Assembly: GCF_001299475.1 (NCBI RefSeq)
Contig: NZ_CYUJ01000003.1
Span: forward strand, 624,409 to 688,408
DNA from: Neofamilia massiliensis
GTDB lineage: Bacteria > Bacillota > Clostridia > Tissierellales > Peptoniphilaceae
Direction of reading: 5' to 3'
DNA length: 64,000 bases
Shown here: piece by piece, positions 26,332 through 34,005 of the stretch
How positions within the stretch are numbered: position 1 is the stretch's first letter
How the letters are laid out: each line of letters begins with the position of its first letter
Position numbers and translations under genes: made by a program
The notes under the pieces: model-generated
Seen by the model: only the letters and a program-made list of their open reading frames with translations
Databases searched by the model: none
What the model was told of the DNA's origin: nothing

Positions 26332-26521
26332 TGTCTTCGTCTCCTTTATAATTATTTAACATGTACAATTACTATAATCTTAACATAAACCTTTTCCCAA
26401 CAAGGGACAAAATCGAGTGAAAATTTTGTATTTAATGGATTTAAGCTTTAACTTTCAAAATTTTTTTCATATAATATTATATGAAGAAAGATTAGATCTA
26501 GAAATTTAGAAAGGCAAAATT

Positions 26522-27763
26522 ATGGCTTTAAAACAAGTTGAAATTCAAAATCCCTACAAGGCCAAGGTCAGCGAAAGAGACCTAATAACCTTAGACCTAC
26601 AAACAGATTTTTCTCCAACTAGGCCCCTACTTCACAAGGAGTCTAGGTTTTTATATGTCCTTTCTGGCCAGGCAAAAATTAAAATCCAAAATAAAATCTA
26701 CACCATGGAAGAAGGCGATCTACTTGCCCTTAATCCTTGGCAGATTTCAGAAATAATTGAAGTCGATGACCACATTAGCTATTATCTACTGATTTACAAG
26801 TACGAACTATTTAACTATCAAATTAAAAATCACATAAACCTAAATAGCGAAGACTTTCCTTTTTTAGAAACCCTTTATAGGATCAACAAGGTCCAAGTTC
26901 CTCAGTCCTTGAGATCTGAGATTTTAAATATCTTCCAAAGTCTTAGAGATGAAGTTGGCCTTTGTTCCTTAGATGTAAACTTAAGCAAGAAAAATTATTC
27001 TGACATCTTTGTCTTTGCAAAAATATCAGAGCTTCTAGTTTATTTTTTAAGACTTTCTGAAAGGTCTGAAGAAGAGTTTGAAGAAGACGAATTTTTTAGC
27101 GAGCAGATTTTATCTTATATGTTTTTAAATTTAAAAGAGGACTTGTCACTTGCTAGGCTGTCAAAGATTTTTTATATGTCTGAATCGGCAATTTCAACTT
27201 ATATAAAATCTCTAACTGGCATGGGCTTTTATGAGCTGATCCAGTCTATGAAGATTTTAAAAATCGAATTTCTCCTAGTCTACACCAACTTGACTTTAGA
27301 AGAAATTGCTTCACTATTAAACTTTACAGACGGAGCCCAAGTGTCCAAGGTCTTTCAAACCCACACAGGGGTTCAGGCCAACAAGTTTCGCAAGGCCAAC
27401 CAGGCCTACACAAAGTTTTTAAATACAAAATTGGACCAAAGGGCAGTAAAAATTTTAGAATACATTTACGACAACTACGAAGGTGATTTGGACATCCTAG
27501 AAGTGTCAGAACTTTTTGATACCAGTCCTCAAAATATAAACAAGATTTTAAAATACTATGTAGAAGAAAACTTCTCTAGCCTGCTTTCAACTCTAAGAAT
27601 AAAAAAAGCCTGCCAACTACTAACAGACACAGACATTCCTGTTGGTGAAATCGCCCTGCGAGTAGGCTTTAACAACCAGAAAACTTTCCTGCGAAACTTC
27701 CAAAGACAGACCACAATGACCCCGTCAGACTTTAGAAGCTTCGCCAAGGGTAAGGAAAAATAA
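26522..27763 (+). CDS. AraC-family regulator with two AraC-type DNA-binding domains
   Basis: A 413-residue regulator divergent from argF. The N-terminal part (about 1-110) is a cupin sensor with GQAKIKIQNKIYTMEEGD. A first AraC helix-turn-helix pair covers about 200-295 (LSLARLSKIFYMSES and LTLEEIASLLNFTDGAQVSK) and a second about 318-410 (LDILEVSELFDTSPQNINK and IPVGEIALRVGFNNQKTFLR, ending MTPSDFRSF). AraC proteins normally have one such pair. RBS AAAGG, ATG at 26522. It probably controls the argF-to-arcC operon in response to an amino acid. The 190-base gap between the two starts would hold the operators. Confidence 0.85.
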   Translation: MALKQVEIQNPYKAKVSERDLITLDLQTDFSPTRPLLHKESRFLYVLSGQAKIKIQNKIYTMEEGDLLALNPWQISEIIEVDDHISYYLLIYKYELFNYQIKNHINLNSEDFPFLETLYRINKVQVPQSLRSEILNIFQSLRDEVGLCSLDVNLSKKNYSDIFVFAKISELLVYFLRLSERSEEEFEEDEFFSEQILSYMFLNLKEDLSLARLSKIFYMSESAISTYIKSLTGMGFYELIQSMKILKIEFLLVYTNLTLEEIASLLNFTDGAQVSKVFQTHTGVQANKFRKANQAYTKFLNTKLDQRAVKILEYIYDNYEGDLDILEVSELFDTSPQNINKILKYYVEENFSSLLSTLRIKKACQLLTDTDIPVGEIALRVGFNNQKTFLRNFQRQTTMTPSDFRSFAKGKEK

Positions 27764-27775
27764 ATTTTTTGTTCA

Positions 27776-27970
27776 GGGGACATTCGAAGCCCTAGTCCAA
27801 ATCTCTGATTTGGTTACAGGTCTCGTGCCAAGAATTCCCAAGAGACCGACCGAAAGGGAAGGTCGATTGGTTAGAATTCGACGGCCTATTCAGGTGTGTC
27901 CCCCTTGCAGTTAAGTCGGGGACAGGCCACAAGGGACAGTCCCCTTACGTTTTAGCTGTGTCCCCCTTTG
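27776..27970 (-). repeat. Mosaic repeat block, copy B, with palindromic units
   Basis: Bases 27776-27886 are the reverse-oriented copy of the block at 17518-17618: TGTCCCC and the GACTAGGGCTT motif, the CCAAATC/GATTTGG palindrome, a CTTGGGAATTC segment and the CCAATC end. Next come a 27-base GGGGAC/GTCCCC hairpin (27918-27944) and further GTGTCCCCC ends. No gene. Confidence 0.75.
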
Positions 27971-27981
27971 CAACAAATCAA

Positions 27982-28019
27982 AAAAACCAAGACTGGCATT
28001 TTCGCTAATCTTGGTTTTT
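27982..28019. terminator. Bidirectional terminator between the AraC gene and mobB
   Basis: AAAAACCAAGA (27982-27992) pairs with TCTTGGTTTTT (28009-28019); A and T runs at the two sides serve the two converging genes. Confidence 0.85.
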
Positions 28020-28810
28020 TATTTGTATGAAATTTTTATTTCTCTTGGAAAGTTTTCTAGGTCCATTTTCACTAGGGCCTTCCTTATTTTTTCTTCTGTC
28101 TCTTCATCGCCATCAAAAGCAATTTTTGGATAGGCTCTTAGACAAGCCTTATAAGTTTCTTCTCCTTGGGCAATTTTTTCTGCCAGGTCCTTGCAAGTCA
28201 GTCCACACATTTTGCAGCCCTTATAGTCTTTAAAGGCAAGAGCTGGGTAGACTTTTTCTTCTACTAGGTCTGCTAGTTTTTCTATGTCATCAAAAGTTTT
28301 AAAGGCCTTAAGGCCCTTGTAGTCTTCTATCTCATCTGCAATTTTTCCAGATATGGCAAAGGTGGTCTTTTTTAGTCTCTTGTCTAAGTTTTCAAGACTT
28401 GACCCTGTTGTGATTTTTGGAAGATCATAGGCCCTGCCACCTTCTACAATTAAAAAGTCATAGTCGTAGCTGTCAATAAGGTCAGCAAGTTCTAGTCTCT
28501 CAGGATAAATTAAAGCTGTTTCTCCCTTGGACCAGGCTGTTACAACTTTTGCTCCAGCCCTTCTGTGCTTAAAGGTGTTTTTCCCTTCAGTGTCTATGGT
28601 AAAACCAAATTCTGGATGGTGGTGGTTTCCGTCACAGGCTCCTGTTAAATGACCTTGACAGCCTCTGCCACAGCCAATTGATTTTACTGTTCCAACTGTA
28701 TAGTCTCTTTTTGTCAATTCTTTTGTAAGCTCAACTACTAAAGTTGTCTTGCCAGACTTAGAAACTCCTGTTACAGAAAAGGCCTTCATGTGTTTATTTT
28801 TTTGTCTCAT
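28019..28810 (-). CDS. mobB: MobB, molybdopterin-guanine dinucleotide biosynthesis protein, with a Cys-rich C-terminal extension
   Basis: A 263-residue P-loop protein. Residues 9-22 carry GVSKSGKTTLV, the GTP-binding loop of MobB, and FLIVEGGRA near residue 140 matches the family. The usual MobB has about 170 residues; here there is an added domain with CKMCGLTCKDLA and a further Cys in YKACLRAYP (about 200-230), a CxxCxxxC plus C pattern suited to an iron-sulfur cluster. Start ATG at 28810 has AAGGAG upstream and overlaps tatC by 17 bases. MobB helps MobA attach GMP to the pterin; mobA is not in the window. It closes the ydh-tat operon. Confidence 0.85.
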   Translation of the reverse strand: MRQKNKHMKAFSVTGVSKSGKTTLVVELTKELTKRDYTVGTVKSIGCGRGCQGHLTGACDGNHHHPEFGFTIDTEGKNTFKHRRAGAKVVTAWSKGETALIYPERLELADLIDSYDYDFLIVEGGRAYDLPKITTGSSLENLDKRLKKTTFAISGKIADEIEDYKGLKAFKTFDDIEKLADLVEEKVYPALAFKDYKGCKMCGLTCKDLAEKIAQGEETYKACLRAYPKIAFDGDEETEEKIRKALVKMDLENFPREIKISYK

Positions 28811-29543
28811 CTACTAACTCCTTGTCTGCTTCTCTAAGTTTTTCCTTGTAGGTCTTTGTTGAAATAAAGGCTGACAGTTTTAAAAGGCCAACCATTGGCA
28901 GGCCTATTAGGCACTGGGAAATTACATCTGGTGGCGTAATAATTGCTGCCAAAATAAAAATCAAAATAATTAAGTGCTTGTCATAGCTAGTAAAAAAGCT
29001 TGGTGTCAAAATCCCTAGCTTGGTGCCAATGTAGGCAAAGGATGGAATATTAAAAACCACGCCCATAGCTAACATCAAGGTCAAGATAAAGGATATATAA
29101 GATTTTACAGAAATCATCGGCGCAACTTGGTCAATGGCAATTCTGGTAAAAAATTGTAGGGATATTGGCACAACAACCTTGTAGGCAAAAATCACTCCTA
29201 CAAGAAAAAATCCAAAGCCTAGACCTAAAGCTATTTTTACCATTTTCTTTTCATTGTCATAAAGGCCCTTGGCTACAAAGGCCCAAAGATGGTAGATAGT
29301 CAGTGGCAAGCAGATTCCAATTGCTAGAACTAGGGCTATGTGAATGTAGACGTTCATAATTTCTGACGGTTCTACAAAAATCAGGTGCATCTTAGGATTT
29401 AATTCCATAAGCTTTTCTAGGATCTTTCCTGAGCGTGAAAATGCCAGTAGCATCACAATTAAATGAGCTACTGACACTATAGTAAGTCTTTTTCTTAATT
29501 CGTCTAAGTGGCCAATGATTGGCATGTCTTTATCTGAATTCAA
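28794..29543 (-). CDS. tatC: Sec-independent translocase subunit TatC
   Basis: A 249-residue integral membrane protein with six hydrophobic segments. The start MNSDKDMPIIGHLDELRKRL is the TatC cytoplasmic N-terminus (HLxELRxRL), and FVEPSE in the first periplasmic loop is the conserved FxxPxE signal that binds twin-arginine signal peptides. A TTG start (29543) has AGAGG eight bases upstream. It lies 17 bases behind tatA and downstream of ydhY, whose product has a twin-arginine signal, so the translocon is in an operon with its probable client. Confidence 0.95.
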   Translation of the reverse strand: MNSDKDMPIIGHLDELRKRLTIVSVAHLIVMLLAFSRSGKILEKLMELNPKMHLIFVEPSEIMNVYIHIALVLAIGICLPLTIYHLWAFVAKGLYDNEKKMVKIALGLGFGFFLVGVIFAYKVVVPISLQFFTRIAIDQVAPMISVKSYISFILTLMLAMGVVFNIPSFAYIGTKLGILTPSFFTSYDKHLIILIFILAAIITPPDVISQCLIGLPMVGLLKLSAFISTKTYKEKLREADKELVDETKK

Positions 29544-29560
29544 AAATCTAACCTCTAGTC

Positions 29561-29794
29561 TTATTTGTCATTGTTTTGAGCTTGGTCAATTTTTTCTGAA
29601 ACCTGACCATCAGTTTTTTCTTCTTTTGTTATGGCTGGTTGGTTTAAAGTTTCTTCTAGGTCTTCTTGGCCTTTTTTAAATTCCTTGACTGCTTGGCCCA
29701 TTGACTTTGCAAGCTCTGGTAATTTTTTTGGTCCAAATACTATTAAGACTATTACTAGTATTATGGCTAATTCGCCTATTCCTAATCTTCCCAT
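29561..29794 (-). CDS. tatA: Sec-independent translocase subunit TatA
   Basis: A 77-residue protein: one N-terminal membrane helix (GIGELAIILVIVLIVFGP), the FGPKKLPEL hinge, an amphipathic helix to about residue 45 and an acidic tail, as in TatA. RBS GAAGGA before the ATG. There is no tatB, normal for Gram-positive bacteria where TatA and TatC suffice. Confidence 0.95.
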   Translation of the reverse strand: MGRLGIGELAIILVIVLIVFGPKKLPELAKSMGQAVKEFKKGQEDLEETLNQPAITKEEKTDGQVSEKIDQAQNNDK

Positions 29795-29818
29795 TTATCT
29801 TCCTTCTTTCTATAAAAA

Positions 29819-30553
29819 TTATTGGTACTCTTTACTTTCAACTTCTAAATATTCACAAAGACTTTTTGCATACTTCTCGCTCATTTCATCTGTGGAATAA
29901 ATACACTTGCCGCCGTTTGAAGCCTCAACTACTTTTATGTCTTGGTAGTTTTCGTCTGCTTCCATGGCCTTTAAGGCTCTTTCAATTTCTTCTTCCTTAT
30001 AGGAATAAGGAGGCTCATAAAGGGCAGTAAATTGTAAGGGCCTTGGATAAATTTTACAATCTCTTCTGGCCCTAGTTGCTATTGCCTTGTTAATATCTTT
30101 CTCTTCTAATATTACAGCAGTGTCTGCATATTGTCCAGTCCACAAGAGAATATCATAATAGTAAACATCCTTGGCAGTTTCTATTAGATCAAGATTGTCA
30201 AGGTCTTCATAATCGTCAATGTTTGTAAGAATCTCTTCAACTTCTTCTGACCTTAAGCCTTGAGGAGGATTTTTTATAAGATCAGATTTTTTTCCAAGCT
30301 TTTCTTTTAAATTTTTTCCTCTTATATATTCGTATAGGATTTCTGCCTGAGACCTTTCTCTTTCGTATTCTTTTGCCACCTTGTCCATAGCAGTTTCAAA
30401 GGCTGCTATTGTTTTTAAATCTAAGTTGTGCATTAGCTCAGCTGCTTCCTTCTCATCAAGGTCTGTATTTTCTTCTATATATTTTTTTATTTCAGCTTCC
30501 TCTTCAGCTCTGGTCTGAGGAAGATTTTTTTCTTGGTCAAAATTTTTTGTCAC
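29819..30553 (-). CDS. YdhW-like protein of the YdhYVW redox cluster
   Basis: A 244-residue soluble protein starting at a GTG (AGGTG five bases upstream). It has an acidic, helical N-terminal half, a DVYYYDILLW segment near residue 130, and a C-terminal part with YPRPLQFTALYEPPYSYKEEE. It was named from its place: in E. coli ydhY-ydhV-ydhW stand in the same order with partners of the same sizes. There is no signal peptide, cofactor motif or membrane segment. An assembly or cofactor-insertion role for the YdhV enzyme is plausible but untested. The N-terminal half could be a separate domain. Confidence 0.6.
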   Translation of the reverse strand: MTKNFDQEKNLPQTRAEEEAEIKKYIEENTDLDEKEAAELMHNLDLKTIAAFETAMDKVAKEYERERSQAEILYEYIRGKNLKEKLGKKSDLIKNPPQGLRSEEVEEILTNIDDYEDLDNLDLIETAKDVYYYDILLWTGQYADTAVILEEKDINKAIATRARRDCKIYPRPLQFTALYEPPYSYKEEEIERALKAMEADENYQDIKVVEASNGGKCIYSTDEMSEKYAKSLCEYLEVESKEYQ

Positions 30554-30572
30554 TTAATCACCTAAAAATTTA

Positions 30573-30591
30573 GCGGGCACATTTGGCCCGC
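30573..30591 (-). other. Intra-operon hairpin between ydhV and ydhW
   Basis: GCGGGC/GCCCGC stem with a seven-base loop directly behind the ydhV stop. The T run is weak (ATTTTTA, some bases on), so partial termination or protection of the ydhV mRNA is likely. Confidence 0.5.
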
Positions 30592-30600
30592 CTATATTTC

Positions 30601-32703
30601 TTATGCTGGTAGCAGATTTTTTGAAGCTAAATCGTCAGCAACATCTCCTAGGCCAAACTTTTCTAAAGTCGCCCTAGTTGGTGCTCCTGTAACTTCGTCC
30701 CAGCCCATTTCTCTGTAAATCATAGTTAGAGCTGTTTGCATATCTGCCCTGTCCATTTTAATAGTTCCTTCTTCAAAGGCCTTAAAGTCAGGATCCATAT
30801 CATAAACCCAATCGTTAAAGGCATCGTGTTCATTTCTCATATCAACTGTGTTTAGACCTAAAACTGTTGTAGCCCTAAGAAGTTGCAAACCTCTTTCTGC
30901 TGCAAAGTCTAAGTCTTCCATTGACCATTCGTCTCCAGTAATGGCTGTCATATATTGGGCTTCTACTGTAAGGTCACCCTTGTAGCCTCTTTCTGGAAGT
31001 GGAGATAAAGTCATTGGCCATACCCAGTTACAAAGAGTAAAGGAGTCGTGTAGCCACTGACGAACAACACCGAATTTTGCAAATTTTGCCTTAGACTCGT
31101 TCATTGGAGTGTAGTTTTTAACCTTGTCTAAACATCCCTTGCCAAAGTAGCCTTCAATTATTGGATTAAGTACGTCATAAGGAAGGCCTGATCCCCAAAT
31201 ATTTACAATTGTGTGAGTCATACAGTCTCTGTTGTAGAAAATATTTGTTAGGGCTCCAACTTGGGCAGCACATTCGTTGCCGTGGTGTTTGGACCAACCA
31301 AGAGGTGAAATTACTGAAACTTCTTTGGCGTTTAGGTAGTCGTCTCCTAAGATGTCCTTGTATCTTTCGTTTACAAAGTAGGCGCCTTCACCTAGGTGGG
31401 CAATTTCTCCACGCTTTTCTGCTATTCTAGTTTGAATGTCTCTAATAAAGCCTGGGTCTCCTGCTTCATATAGGTCCCATCTTAGGTCGTCGTATTCTTC
31501 TTTTGGTAAAATTTGTTCCAAAATATTGTGGTCTATAAAATATTTAATTGTGTTTGGAAGTTCTCCGTAGTTTTCCCAAAGTCCAAGCTCGTCAGCAGTT
31601 GTTAAGGCTGCGTAATTGGCTAAGAAAGTTCCGTCTCCTTCTTCCATATAGTCCTTTGGTTTATTTAAAATTTTTGCGTATTCAAAGTTAGGCATACAGG
31701 TGTTAGCGCCAACTGGTAGGTAGCCTTCTTCTTCCATAAATGGAACTTCAACTACTCCGTAGCACCTAACTGGACAAGATGTACATCCGCCCATTTTTAC
31801 TGTATATTTTTCTGAAACCGGTCCAAAGTCCTTGTAGGCCTTTTGGCACCTGTAACCAAATTTATTTAATTCCCCTGGAGGTGCATCTCCTGTATCAACT
31901 GGGCCGCCGTCAGCTGCTCCCCAAGTTAGGCCTGGTCTTCCTGTCCAACGAGAGTTAGGATCGTGGTATTCTGCCCAAGGTCTTTCTGTTGATGGAACAA
32001 CGTGATTGTTGTTAGATCCCATTAGGTCTTTCATTACATAGTTATTTAGTTCTAAAATCTTTTTGCCATCGGCGACTTTTACTCCACCTGTTCCATAAAT
32101 TGAAATGGCCTTTAAGTTTTTAGAACCCATAACTGCGCCAGTTCCTCCACCACCTGAGTGGGCTGTTGCATTTAGCATACAAGATAGGTTGACTAGATTT
32201 TCTCCAGCTACTCCTATGGCAGTTGTGTTGTATTCCTTGCCGATTTTATCTGCTATACGTTTGGTTGTTTCCCTAGTCGATTGGCCCCAAAGGTCTGAGG
32301 CGTCTTCTATAGAAACTTCGTCGTCTCTTATTTTTATAAAGACTGGCTTGTCAGCTTTTCCTTCTACAATTATTGTGTCATAGCCAGCCATTTTCATCAT
32401 GTAGGCCATTTCTCCACCCATGTGGGCGTGGATAATGTTGTGGCCCTTGGTAAATGTAGAAAGTGAAGTGATTGTAATTCTACCTGAACATGGAGCTGAG
32501 GTACCTGTGTTTGGTCCAACTGAATAAATTAATTTGTTGGCTTCGTCATAAGGTTTTGTGCCTACTGGAACTTCTTCATACATTATTCTAGTTCCTACTC
32601 CAGCTCCTCCTATATAGTCTTTGTATTTTAAAGAATCTTCAACTGTAGATTCTCCTGTTGTTAGGTTTATCCTAAGTTGTTTGCCTGTAAATCCTAAAGT
32701 CAT
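30601..32703 (-). CDS. ydhV: Aldehyde ferredoxin oxidoreductase-family pterin enzyme, YdhV-like
   Basis: A 700-residue enzyme, the same length as E. coli YdhV. AOR-family enzymes hold tungsten or molybdenum on two pterins plus one [4Fe-4S] cluster. Visible marks: YKDYIGGAGVGTRIMYEE near the start, the pterin-binding NTGTSAPCSGR and AHMGGEMAYMMKMAGYD, GAVMGSKNLKAI, and the cluster ligands GGCTSCPVRCYGV (about 305) with a later Cys in NRDCMTH. There is no signal peptide. It sits between the exported ferredoxin gene and ydhW, and upstream of a full cofactor block, so its metal cofactor is supplied locally. The aldehyde or other substrate is unknown. Confidence 0.88.
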   Translation of the reverse strand: MTLGFTGKQLRINLTTGESTVEDSLKYKDYIGGAGVGTRIMYEEVPVGTKPYDEANKLIYSVGPNTGTSAPCSGRITITSLSTFTKGHNIIHAHMGGEMAYMMKMAGYDTIIVEGKADKPVFIKIRDDEVSIEDASDLWGQSTRETTKRIADKIGKEYNTTAIGVAGENLVNLSCMLNATAHSGGGGTGAVMGSKNLKAISIYGTGGVKVADGKKILELNNYVMKDLMGSNNNHVVPSTERPWAEYHDPNSRWTGRPGLTWGAADGGPVDTGDAPPGELNKFGYRCQKAYKDFGPVSEKYTVKMGGCTSCPVRCYGVVEVPFMEEEGYLPVGANTCMPNFEYAKILNKPKDYMEEGDGTFLANYAALTTADELGLWENYGELPNTIKYFIDHNILEQILPKEEYDDLRWDLYEAGDPGFIRDIQTRIAEKRGEIAHLGEGAYFVNERYKDILGDDYLNAKEVSVISPLGWSKHHGNECAAQVGALTNIFYNRDCMTHTIVNIWGSGLPYDVLNPIIEGYFGKGCLDKVKNYTPMNESKAKFAKFGVVRQWLHDSFTLCNWVWPMTLSPLPERGYKGDLTVEAQYMTAITGDEWSMEDLDFAAERGLQLLRATTVLGLNTVDMRNEHDAFNDWVYDMDPDFKAFEEGTIKMDRADMQTALTMIYREMGWDEVTGAPTRATLEKFGLGDVADDLASKNLLPA

Positions 32704-32713
32704 AAAATCCTCC

Positions 32714-33367
32714 TTACTTGCTTTCAGCTAGGGCAGTTGCTACATCTTCCCACTTAACCATTTCAATGGCGCCAGTAATGCAGCCTTTTACACAGGCTCC
32801 ACAGTTAACGCACTTAGTTGAAACATTTTCTTCTGGATCAATTTTTGGTAGATGCCATGGGCAGGCCTTTGTACAAGCGCCACAAGCAATACATTTTTCC
32901 TTGTCAATTAATCTTGTTCCAGTTTTTTCGTCTGCATAAATTGCATCAACTGGACAGGCGTTTCCGCACCAAGGATTTGCACATTGCTTACAAGTAACTG
33001 GTTCCCATCTAAAGTTTCCAATGACTCCTGGATTATGTAGGTAATCATCATTTAGCTCTTCACCAAAGTAATAATTATCTCTTAGGTTTAATCTAGCGAT
33101 AAATGGTTGAATTCTATTTCCGTCGTTTTGTAGGTTACAATTCATTTCGCACCTGTGACAGCCAACGCACTTGTCTTTGTTAACAACAAGTAAGCCTGTT
33201 GGTGTTGCCCAGGAAAAGATTTTGCCGTTTTTAATTTGTTTTTCTTCACAACCAATTAGGTTTAAAAGTGAAGCAGAAACAGCAAGACCTGCAAGTCCCT
33301 TTCCAGAGATTTGTAAAAATTGTCTACGTGTATATTTCTTATCAAATAATTTTTTATTTTCTGACAT
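32714..33367 (-). CDS. ydhY: Exported 4Fe-4S ferredoxin-like protein, YdhY-like, with twin-arginine signal
   Basis: A 217-residue iron-sulfur protein. The N-terminus has TRRQFLQISGKGLAGLAVS, a twin-arginine signal, ending LIGCEE, which could be a lipobox. Four cysteine groups follow: CVGCHRCEMNC, CKQC with CGNACP, CIACGACTKACP and CVNCGACVKGC, enough for four [4Fe-4S] clusters. Similar subunits pass electrons from molybdo-enzymes. First gene of the ydh-tat-mob operon, with a promoter upstream. If exported, it would face a cytoplasmic YdhV across the membrane, which is puzzling, unless the pair is exported together. Confidence 0.88.
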   Translation of the reverse strand: MSENKKLFDKKYTRRQFLQISGKGLAGLAVSASLLNLIGCEEKQIKNGKIFSWATPTGLLVVNKDKCVGCHRCEMNCNLQNDGNRIQPFIARLNLRDNYYFGEELNDDYLHNPGVIGNFRWEPVTCKQCANPWCGNACPVDAIYADEKTGTRLIDKEKCIACGACTKACPWHLPKIDPEENVSTKCVNCGACVKGCITGAIEMVKWEDVATALAESK

Positions 33368-33401
33368 ATTTTTCCCCTCTTATTAGTTTCTTATAAATAT
33401 T

Positions 33402-33430
33402 ATACTAGTGGAAATAAAAGTCCTTGTCAA
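33402..33430 (-). promoter_or_regulatory. Promoter of the ydhY operon
   Basis: On the minus strand, TTGACA (33425-33430), 17-base spacer, TAGTAT (33402-33407); an overlapping TATAAT lies three bases further. Confidence 0.6.
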
Positions 33431-33437
33431 TAAAAAA

Positions 33438-33477
33438 ACAAAAAAAGAACAAAAGTCTTTATAGAGCTTTTGTCCTT
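33438..33477 (-). terminator. Terminator of the molybdenum cofactor operon
   Basis: Read on the minus strand, AAGGACAAAAG pairs with CTTTTGTTCTT, followed by T. It separates mog from the ydhY promoter. Confidence 0.85.
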
Positions 33478-33489
33478 TAAAAATTTTAT

Positions 33490-34005
33490 TTATTTGTTTT
33501 CATTTGCACAATCTGCTGGTCCACCTGTGAGCATATCTAAGCCGTGAATAAGTGAATCAGAAATTGCCTCCAAGTTTTCTTTTATGGCCTTTGGTGAGCC
33601 TGGAAAATTTATTATTAGGCTAGACTTTCTAAGTCCTGCTTGGGCTCTTGATAGGCAGGCCCTGTTAGTAATCTTTGCTGAATAGGCCCTCATCATTTCA
33701 GGGATGCCTGGAGCAAGTCTGTCACAAACTTCTATTGTCGCTTCAGGTGTTACATCTCTTTTAGAAAAACCTGTGCCTCCAGTTGTTACAACAAGAGCTA
33801 TGTCTTCTCTGTCTGTAATTTCTATTAAAGCATCTTTAATTCGATAGACTTCATCTGGAACTAGGCCTTTGGCAACAACTTCAAAACCTAGGTCTTCTAG
33901 TAGGTCTTTTAAAAGCGGACCGCCAAGGTCTTCTCTAACTCCTGCATAAGACCTGTCTGATACTGTAAGGACTGCTGCCTTGTAGCCGTTTAATTTTTTT
34001 GTCAT
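33490..34005 (-). CDS. mog: Molybdopterin adenylyltransferase, MogA/MoaB family
   Basis: A 171-residue protein that adenylates molybdopterin before metal insertion. The MoCF fold is marked by LTVSDRSYAG, VTTGGTGFSKRDVTPEA and the NFPGSPKA loop. Start overlaps the upstream gene as TAATG; its ribosome site lies in the last codons of that gene (GGAGGACTTTTA). It is the last gene of the modABC-moe-moa-mog run, directly before the terminator. Confidence 0.93.
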   Translation of the reverse strand: MTKKLNGYKAAVLTVSDRSYAGVREDLGGPLLKDLLEDLGFEVVAKGLVPDEVYRIKDALIEITDREDIALVVTTGGTGFSKRDVTPEATIEVCDRLAPGIPEMMRAYSAKITNRACLSRAQAGLRKSSLIINFPGSPKAIKENLEAISDSLIHGLDMLTGGPADCANENK

